Of a DNA stretch of 64,000 bases, positions 56,270 through 64,000 are shown piece by piece (position 1 is the stretch's first letter; every line of letters starts with the position of its first letter). The DNA lies in the NCBI GenBank assembly GCA_002914805.1, contig JXTB01000532.1, forward strand, positions 194,390 through 258,389, written 5' to 3'. Made by a program: the position numbers and the translations under genes. The notes beneath the pieces were generated by a model. It did not search any database. It saw only the letters and a program-made list of their open reading frames with translations, and was not told the origin of the DNA. The DNA is from Parasponia andersonii. Taxonomy: Eukaryota; Streptophyta; Magnoliopsida; Rosales; Cannabaceae.

Positions 56270-58740
56270 TCCTAGCCAAGGATGGAGAAGTCAAAGTCCG
56301 GATGCTCGAAGAAGATGTTAAAAATGATGGTTGACGAGGCAATATCACTAGCTTTATCTTCGAGCTCTTTGACTTCAGTCACCTTGAACTCTTCGATAGC
56401 TTTGTGAACTACCTCAGTGGTTGCCTCCCTCATGCGATCCGGATGCTCAGAGATGGTTTTCTCGAGCTCTTTGACTTTCTTCTCGAGGTTCTCCTTCTCG
56501 AGCTTCTCCTTGGTCAGGTCTTCAAGCAGCTGCTGCCTTTCCAAGTCAAAAGCTATTTTTTCCTCCTCCCGAGCTTTCTCTGAATTCTCGAATGCTTGGA
56601 TTATCTCTTCAACTTTTTCGGCCTTCTCCAAGCATTCGAGAACCGGGTCGTGCATCAGGACAGCAGCAGCCACGGTCTGAAAAATATAATCATTAATACC
56701 AAGAAATAGTACATTTGAGGAGAGTGAAAAAGTACTTATATTGGCTAGCATCCTCATCGCAGAACCAAAAGCGACCTTGACAGATCGTCGCTTCATCCGC
56801 TCCTAGCCTTCCTCGGATGTGAAGCGATCAATAAAGGCTGCGCTCATACCAGCCTTCTCTGGTAATTGCTTGAGGAGCGCAAAGAGCTCCTCATCCTTAT
56901 CTACCAGGATCGGTTCTGAAGAGGTGGCAGCTACTTTGGGTAGTTCAGAGTGGCTCGATGTCTGAGGTTATGGAGGAGGCGAGTTTGCCGGGATGTTCTC
57001 GAAGGCAACTTTTTGTTTTTTAGAATTGTCGACCTTCTCTTTCTCTTTTGATGGCGAAGTGCTCTCGAGTGTTTTGGATTTTGCCATGGACCCGAGAGTG
57101 GAGGGTGGTGCTCGCAGGCCACTACCGATAACCATCTCTGTACAGGTACGTCAGTGAGCAGAGTGATATAATACATTGATAATTAGAAAATGTATATATG
57201 ATTACCTTCTTCTTGTTGAGGAGCTGGTTGAGGAGCTGGTGGTGACGCTGTTTCCGGAGAGGAGGGTTCTGAAGCTGAAGGGGTGGTAGGTGCTTTTCGT
57301 TTCCTAAGTCTGGAAGACGAGGCACCTATATCCGTCTTTTTCCTTGGCTTCTTTTTCTTCGAGCTCGAAGGTCTGGACTAACAGACAGGAGAATCAGGGA
57401 ATGCGGCTCCCTTTAGAAGCAGACCGCAAGCGACCAGGTTCCTGGAAGTTCCAAGTACCTTCCAATCAAATTCCTCAATTGGAAGGTCGTTGATTTTGTA
57501 TATTCTTACGAGCTGTTCCCTAGAAAGTCCAGGCCGTTCCCTGTTGTCTGCGATGACATGCAAGTGCGATCAGGATAAAAATAATAAAATAGAAAAAGGT
57601 GATAAATTAGAAAACTACCTACCGAGATTTTGAAAGAAGCCGTTATCCGCATAGTCAAAGTGGAAAAATGGATTTTTCCATTTTCCCATGTTATTGCGAA
57701 CCCTGTAGATCATTTTTATTGCCTGGTTCGACCATTTGCTTGCATAAAAGAAACCAAGATCCGACGAGTTTGATTTCACTTGGTAAAACCAAGCGAACTC
57801 TTCAGGAGAAGGGGTCTCTAAACCTAGCTTGTGGTAAAGTATGTACAAACCTACCATGTATCTATATGTATTAGGGGTCAATTGGAAAGGGACGACCCCA
57901 TAGTAGTCAATAATTGATTNTATATTGATAATTAGAAAATATATATATGATTACCTTCTTCTTGTTAGGGAGCTGGTTGAGGAGCTGGTGGTGACGCTGT
58001 TTCCAGAGAGGAGGGTTCCGAAGCTGAAGGGGTGGCAGATGCTTTTCGTTTCCTAAGTCTGGAAGACGAGGCACCTGTATCCGTCTTTTTCCTTGGCTTC
58101 TTTTTCTTCGAGCTCGAAGGTCTGGACGAACGGACAGGGGGATCAGGGAACGCGGCTCCCTTTGGAAGCAGACCGCAAGCGACCAGGTTCCTGGAACTTC
58201 CAAGTACCTTCCAATCAAATTCCTCGATTGGAAGGTCGTTGATTTTGTATACCCTTACGAGCTGTTCCCTAGAAAGTCCAGGCCGTTCCCTGTTGTCTGT
58301 GATGACATGCGAGTGCGATCAGGATAAAAATAACAAAATAGAAAAATGTGATAAATTGGAAAACTATCTACCGAGATTTTGAAAGAAGCCATAATCTGCA
58401 TAGTCAAAGTAGAAAAATAGATTTTTCCATTTTCCCATGTTGTTGCAAACACCGTAGATCGTTTTTATTGACTAGTTCGATCATTTGCTTGCATAAAAGA
58501 AGCCAAGATCCGACGGGTTTGATTTCACTTGGTAAAACCAAGTGAACTTTTCAGGAGAAGGGGTCTCTAAACCTAGCTTGTGGTAAAGTATGTACAAACC
58601 TACCATGTATCTATATGTATTAGGGGTCAATTGGAAAGGGACGACCCCATAGTAGTCAATAATTGATTTTATGTACGGATGAAGTGGGAGGTGGACACCG
58701 CACTTGAGAACTACTTCAGAAAAAAGAAGCAATTCCGCGT
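56270..58740 (-). pseudogene. Antisense PF04195-type ORF of the second Tat element, duplicated internally
   Basis: From right to left the minus strand reads VVLKCGVHLPLHPYIKSI, FQLTPNTYRYMVGLYILYHK (PF04195-like core), FFHFDYADNGFFQNLGR, an AT-rich intron, then INDLPIEEFDWKVLG, a Lys/Ser-rich linker, a second intron, the segment beginning MAKSKTLES (57088), LPEKAGMSAAFIDRF, a third intron and a coiled coil (VEEIIQAFENSEKAREEEK) ending by 56272. The core-to-linker block occurs twice. Stops are scattered. Product function is unknown; the family is the 'putative gypsy type transposon' group. An isolated copy lies at 166-1288. Confidence 0.75.
57175..58667. repeat. ~745 bp direct duplication in the antisense ORF, single N at the joint
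   Basis: 57175-57919 and 57921-58667 match nearly throughout, including introns, with scattered differences. One undetermined base at 57920 sits exactly at the joint, so an assembly artefact cannot be excluded. Confidence 0.9.
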
Positions 58741-60048
58741 GGTGGTGTGTGTGGTCGGTTGAATTCTATGGGTAGGCGAAGAGGGATGACGATCTTATAG
58801 CTGCACACGATTTTGCTGAGCTTGTTCGATATGCAGCTCGTCCTTATATTGGTACATGACCAATTCCCCTCTATATATTGATATCCTGATGAGAAGGCAG
58901 GGGCATCCCTGATATGTCGAGGCCACTGGTCCCGAGGGAGGTCGTCTATGCGAGGACTATTTTGCCTGACCCCTATTATCTCTTCCTCGGGTTCTGGTTC
59001 GAGGTAGTCTTCGAGGTTTATGGAGCTAACACTGGAGTCAGATTCTCAAGAAAATGCATTCCCTTCCCTAAAATCCTCACTACTAGACATCTGAAAAGAA
59101 ATACAGATGGATTTAGTCCTATGCGAGCATCAAAGATTTTTACTATATTAGTAAATTTTGGGGGTTCACTTAAGATTGTACTAGCAGGCAAGCTCATCGA
59201 ATTTTTTCTAATTGATCTACGGATTCATAAAAAATTGCTCGAGCAGTTCGTCAAAAAATAGGTAAATAAGGTATCAGACCCTAGAAACTCCTTTCACGAG
59301 TTTTTCCTTGACTATTATCTAGTAAGAGTCTATTCTATGAACCGGTAAAGGGGGATCTGAAAAAATTCCCATTCTAGTTCGTTCAAATATGGGGTGTGTT
59401 TATATTCCTAGAAATTGAAACTAAGTTTTTTCGAAGAACAGACAACGAACAATAGGAGAGAAGGAATGAACTAACCTTTCTTCGAAAACGGAGAGATTGA
59501 GATATGGTCTGAACTCTGTCGGAGAAGATACTGGAATTGTGCGAGCTGAAGAATGAAACGGCGCTGTAGGGTTTGCTCTGAAATTGTTCGGGATTTTAGA
59601 AAGATGGAAAACGAGTCTGTAATGAAGCAGAAATGGATTGATTTCTGATATTTATTCCTCGAGCATCGCTAAATCACAGCCATAGATCAAGGTACTTGAT
59701 TTTCAGATCTAAAGGTCGAAGTTCACGCGGGATTTGATTTTTTCTGAAATTAAATCAGTATCTATCGAAATTTGAAAGATTCGGTTTAAAAACGACGGTT
59801 GGCATCATCAATATCCTTGAGTCTCCTCAAGTTCTACTACTTTTCTTAGAAAAGGCAACACGTGTTTTCATCTGTCAGAAAAATGTGCGCGTGATCTTGA
59901 GGAAGGTGGAATTTGAGATCTGGCGACTCTTCGACTCTTCAAGAATCTCAAGTCTAGGTCGTGATATTGTATTTTTTAAGTTTGCACTCACTTACTTTAA
60001 AAGAAAGCTCCATTTTGTCCTAAAGAACTAATGGAGCTGGGGGGCAAT
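58741..60048. other. 5' flank of the antisense ORF and 3' non-coding part of the element
   Basis: No domain is recognisable. The purine-rich tract GGAGCTGGGGGGCAAT at 60033-60048 is the likely plus-strand primer next to the 3' LTR. Confidence 0.5.
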
Positions 60049-60660
60049 TGTTGTGCGGTCTAAAAATCCTATGTTAGGTCGTATAGGTTACGTGCAACCT
60101 CATCCGCATAAGTTGCATACGACCTCATCCGAAAGGGTTACATACGACCTCCACTGCAAGAGTTATATGCGATCTCCTCCGAATAGGTTATGTGCGACCC
60201 GAAAGAAAAGGAGGCTTGTTTTTGCTTCGTCAAACGGGTAACCTACAAGGAAAGGAAAACAAAAGTTTCTCTTTCAAGTTTAACCAGTTACCCAATTTAA
60301 GTGCTTATCCAATTATGTTGTTACTCAAATTATATTATCCGATTGTATAGTTACCTATTCTCACAATTGGGAATATTGAGCTACCTTCATCTATATAAAG
60401 AGAGTTCAATGTTTCTGGACAGGGACTTTTCAAATTTAGAGAAGCTAAAAGAATTCTTAAGAGTATTTTCTTCTTTCGAGACAACATATTGTAATTGTGA
60501 GTTCTTGTAATTCTCCAGAAAATAGTGAAAAACAGTGGACATAAGCTTATCTTTTTTGGGGCTGAACCACTCTAAAATCTTTGCCTCTTTATTTGCTTTG
60601 ATTAATAACTCAATTCACACAAGCCACGTCTCATAATTTTTTCTAAATTTATTGTTGACG
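60049..60660 (+). repeat. 3' LTR of the second Tat-type element
   Basis: Near copy of 51624-52235, beginning TGTTGTGCGG and losing similarity after TTGTTGAC. Both LTRs contain a similar 62-codon open frame near their start, which is chance rather than a gene. Confidence 0.85.
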
Positions 60661-61879
60661 CTATATTTATTATCTTATGTAACTATAAATATAATTTCCA
60701 GGGAATTTGGTGTGATTTTCTCTTTTGGACGCTTATTTAGAAAAACGTTTGGTTTCTGTTCTTATTATCTTTTCAGTTTATTTGCGGATAATATCAATTA
60801 AGATGTTAGATAGATAACTGATTTACCAGGACAAAACCTTTGAGTTTCTGAGCATGGACGCATTAATTTTTGACTATATTAATCGTTCTTTTTAATTAGT
60901 CATATGTATATCGAGCCACAAAAAAAAATGCACAAGTAATATCAGACTACTCTTTGAAAATTGATAAATATTTATTTATCAATAAAGTAACAAATTATTT
61001 ATTTATTGATAAATTAATAATCACTTAAAATAATAATTATTACTAGTCCGATAGCAATAATTTACAGAAGGTTTATTGTGTACACATACATATATACAAA
61101 GTTCTTTCGAAAGACTTTGAAAAACTAGGGAATAAAACCTTGATTTCTACATTGATAGCAATCAAATATAACGTTTTACATCTTTCAAAAGAAAATATCC
61201 GTTTCACATTGTAAATGAAATTGTTGAACAATACTTGTCTGTCTTTTTACAAAGTGGGAATAATGTTATCGTTATTTAAATGAATAGCTTTTGATACAAG
61301 GTAGAAAACGAAAAAAAGGGATGGTTGCACAAACTAGAACTAGATATAAACAAGAGAATATTCAATATAGAGAAGAAGAGATAGACCAAATGGAAAAATA
61401 AACTCATGCAAGCCAGATAGAAATACATCACTACATTACCAAGCTATGAGCATCCTGACAGAATCAAAAAACAACTCCAAAAGGATACAACACCTCCCAA
61501 AAGAATTGTGTCAAGAAGGAATCTCACCTACCTCTTGTACGGACAAAGGGTGGGCGATTAGTGTCAGTATCTCTGCAACTCGTGCCGTTTTTTGTGTTAT
61601 GGTAATAAGATTGTTAATGCCACGTGGTTGGAACTTGCCTTCTAAGTGATAGGCTACTGTGCTTATCTAATGATTACTGGTAGCTTTTAAGTATTAGTAT
61701 TTAGGTTGTCTAAGCGGATCATAATAGACGACCAAGGTTTTATCTTCCACATCGAAAACCTAGTTGGTCTTATGTCATCCGATCAGGTTACCGACCTTCT
61801 AAGAGTTACTCGGCTTATAATAAAATTGGTGTCGTTCGATGCTAGCTACGACACGTCATTTCGAATCTTCCTCAAAAAC
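60661..61879. other. Intergenic, no gene seen
   Basis: No clear coding signal. CACTACATTACC at about 61429 is a possible but unsupported left terminus for the CACTA fragment to its right. Confidence 0.4.
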
Positions 61880-62217
61880 TACGTGTCCATTACTATAAAA
61901 AGAGACAATTATGACGGTTAATAATCGCCATAATGAAAGATTTCAAAGTGGTTGATAACCACTATAAATGCAAATACCATTGAAAAATTGATAACCACTA
62001 TAAATGCAAATACCATTGAAAAATGGCATGTTTAACGGTGGTTAGCAACCATCGTGAAAGATAGATCAATTATGGCAATTTTCGTATAACTACCGTAGTT
62101 GATATGTATAACTACTATTAAATGGATGTTAACGACTGATCAATTACGGTGATTCTATAGGAACCACCATAATTGATAATCTTTCACGACATTTCACAAT
62201 GGTTACGGGTTTGTAGT
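61880..62217. mobile_element. CACTA (En/Spm-type) transposon right end with subterminal repeats
   Basis: The plus strand ends GGGTTTGTAGTG at 62217, the complement of CACTACAAACCC, a CACTA-type terminus. Leftward are many short direct and inverted motifs (ATAACCACTATAAATG, GGTGGTTAGCAACC, CGGTGATTCTATAG, AACCACCATAATTG) typical of subterminal transposase-binding regions. An exact 36 bp tandem duplication lies at 61952-62023. The left end is not identified. Confidence 0.6.
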
Positions 62218-62307
62218 GCCTTTTAACGATGGTTCAATTACTACTCATTGAACTATAAGAGTTTATGCTATCAGTCGAAAGTTAAGTTTAAGATTTCTAG
62301 GATCTTT

Positions 62308-62331
62308 TTATTATTATTATTATTATTAACC
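62308..62331. repeat. (TTA)n microsatellite
   Basis: A run of TTA/ATT units at the truncation point of the TNP2 fragment. Confidence 0.9.
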
Positions 62332-63222
62332 ATATGTTATCTATTTTTCTCCAAGCAAGAGAATCTGCTAAATTCCAAAGTTTTCCATCTTTGATTCTTT
62401 CTTAATTATGCCATATCAAACTTTTAGCATATTTTTCATTCTAAAATAACTGTCTAAACCGAAGAATGTGTAGAATATACCGTAACACTTTTGTTGGGAC
62501 CCCTTTCATCTCTTGGTTAGAGTGTTTTATAACCTTCCATCTCGAATTTTTGCACAGGAGACAACTACTTTCATCTACAAACTCTTTGCCGTACAATATA
62601 TAATTATTTGGACAACCATATATCTTTTCATACTCTATGCCCATTGAGTATAATGTTTTCTTCGCCTCATACATAGAAGTAGGTATGCTGTTATTTTTTA
62701 GGAATACTTCTCTTAGTAATGAAAGTAATTGATAAAATCTACTATCGCTCTACCCATTACGAGTTTTTAAATTGTAAATCCTAACAAAAAATGATAATTT
62801 CATGATTTTTGAACGAGGATAAAGATCTTTCTTTGCATCTTCCACTAATTTCATGAATTTATCCAGATGACTAGCAAAGTTTTCTTCAACATCATTAACT
62901 TTATCTACTGGATGATGTTTGTATTCCTCGGAAATATATTCCTTTTGAGTTCTTTTATTAAGAAAATTTTCTTCATGTGCGGGTTCTCCACGCCATATCT
63001 ATCTCGTATTAGATGTATCTATTCCATTAAAAAATAAATGTCTACTTACATCGACATCTCTCATATAATTAATGTTACTACACTTATCACATAGATATGG
63101 AGTCATATTAGGATCTACACCATTTTCTTTAGCATATCTTAAGAAATATGCAACCCCATCTTCATATTCTTTTGACAATCTACTCTTTGTTATCTAACTT
63201 TTATCTATTACTAATCACTAAA
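62332..63222 (-). pseudogene. CACTA transposase (TNP2, Transposase_21) fragment
   Basis: The minus strand from about 63222 reads a transposase-associated N-terminal domain (SRLSKEYEDGVAYFLRYA, PYLCDKCSNINYMRDVDVSR), then HLFFNGIDTSN, KLVEDAKKDLYPRSK and the TNP2 core SMYEAKKTLYSMGIEYEKIY, CPNNYILYGKEFVDESSC, KGVPTKVLRYI, RIKDGKLWNLADSLAW. Stops replace conserved residues (after DKS where Trp is usual, after NTR, after RNG, after RQLF). It is cut off at the (TTA)n run. TNP2 would bind CACTA ends and catalyse cut-and-paste transposition; this copy is dead. Confidence 0.8.
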
Positions 63223-64000
63223 ATTCAATAGAATTTCTGCTTAAAAATTAACTAACCCCCTGTAAAAAATAATGCACACCATTAATCTATACTTCAAACC
63301 CAAGTCAATGTATAACATTTCAACTTTGTAAACCTCCAAATTCATCTCATTTCATACTTTGTATTAAATTAACAAAGTTAGTAACTTAACAACTAACTAA
63401 TTTTCTTAATAATGCTTATCTTTGTTCAACTAAGAATTATGTAAGTTCAAAATATTATCTATCTAAAATTAGTAACTATATAATCTATCAAATAAATAAT
63501 AATATACACATTATATATATAGTAAAATCACATAAAATTAAGCAAAATTAAGTAATTCATGACAATGTGGTCACATTAACAAACTATAACTGTTAATGAT
63601 TATTAAAAACATAACATAATAACATACATTTTATTTCACTTTCTATAATTAAAAGAAATTTCATATTAAATAAAAAATAAAATAAAATAACCTCAAAGTG
63701 ACCTAAAATCCAACAATACTCCAAATTTGATGCTAGACTTGCTATACCCGTTCAAATTAGAACTTAATACAACCAAAAACTAGACAAAATCACAATCACA
63801 TTTGATATAAAAACAATTCGGATTAAACCTAAAAAAAATAATCCTAAGTGACCTAAAATGTAATAATACTATAGATTTGACACCAAAATTAATATTCTCG
63901 AACAAATTAGAACCCAAAACAACCAAAAAATAAACAAAAAATAATAATATTACACAGAAAAAAAGAAATGCAACAGGTAAACAAAAAAAAATCCAAAAAA
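63223..64000. other. AT-rich intergenic DNA
   Basis: Nothing coding is seen. A diverged direct repeat (around 63690-63770 and 63835-63920, sharing AAGTGACCTAAAAT and AAATTAGAAC) may be transposon subterminal sequence to the right of TNP2. Confidence 0.45.

Larger units (their letters stand above)
51624..60660 (+). mobile_element. Second Tat-type Ty3/Gypsy element with gag, protease and antisense ORF, lacking RT/IN
   Basis: Matching ~611 bp LTRs begin TGTTGTGCGG at 51624 and 60049. A primer-site-like TGGCGCTAGAAGGAGGGC follows the left LTR at 52253, and a purine tract GGAGCTGGGGGGCAAT precedes the right LTR. Gag and a retropepsin-like protease are on the plus strand. Reverse transcriptase, RNase H and integrase are absent. 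A degenerate antisense PF04195-type ORF lies between 56270 and 58740. This repeats the layout of the element at 9960-20688 but with unrelated LTRs. No target duplication is clear. Confidence 0.85.

Noticed and set aside
58914..59261. 115-codon plus-strand frame
   Set aside because: It lies upstream of the antisense ORF within the element, with no recognisable domain.

Overview
The window looks like an AT-rich flowering-plant (probably dicot) nuclear scaffold: interrupted genes with GT-AG introns, plant-specific gene families (EPFL peptide, mitochondrial small heat-shock protein, PF13259 protein, PPR protein), and extensive LTR-retrotransposon, MITE and CACTA sequence. Undetermined bases occur at 9563, 10376-10529, 48330 and 57920. 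I see no CRISPR array and no tRNA or rRNA gene.

Host genes, all on the minus strand: an EPIDERMAL PATTERNING FACTOR-like secreted peptide (2303-2787, two exons); a mitochondrial-type small heat-shock protein with a TATA box and a heat-shock-element-like promoter (22134-23232, two exons); a five-exon gene for a small PF13259 (Gag1-like clamp, DUF4050) protein (24580-26442); and a two-exon gene for a small membrane-anchored plant protein of unknown function (48373-48978). A pentatricopeptide-repeat gene (about 8966-20815) is dead: it carries stops and is split by a MITE and by a retrotransposon of about 10.7 kb. Four of these gene models had to be assembled exon by exon by joining splice sites.

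Mobile DNA: (i) 9960-20688, a Ty3/Gypsy element of the Tat lineage with LTRs, an inverted RT/RNase H block, a second RNase H, integrase, an 18-copy ~99 bp tandem array and a long antisense ORF (PF04195 'putative gypsy type transposon') that has its own TATA box and introns. (ii) 32669-44536, an Athila-like Gypsy element with a tRNA-Asp-type primer site and degenerate gag and protease, carrying a ~3.9 kb insertion that may be a solo LTR. (iii) 45785-47719, a minus-strand non-coding TRIM-like element with a tRNA-Met-type primer site. (iv) 51624-60660, a second Tat-type element with gag and protease, no RT/RNase H/integrase, and another antisense PF04195 ORF. (v) A third, isolated copy of that antisense ORF at 166-1288. 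(vi) A CACTA terminus (61880-62217) beside a truncated TNP2 transposase (62332-63222). (vii) Two MITEs of one family sitting in (TA)n microsatellites.

The most interesting theme is the repeated presence of an antisense, intron-bearing ORF in Tat-lineage elements, lying beside tandem arrays and repeatedly altered by internal duplications. I found no clearly new defence or catalytic system. The remaining intergenic DNA is mostly AT-rich and unremarkable.
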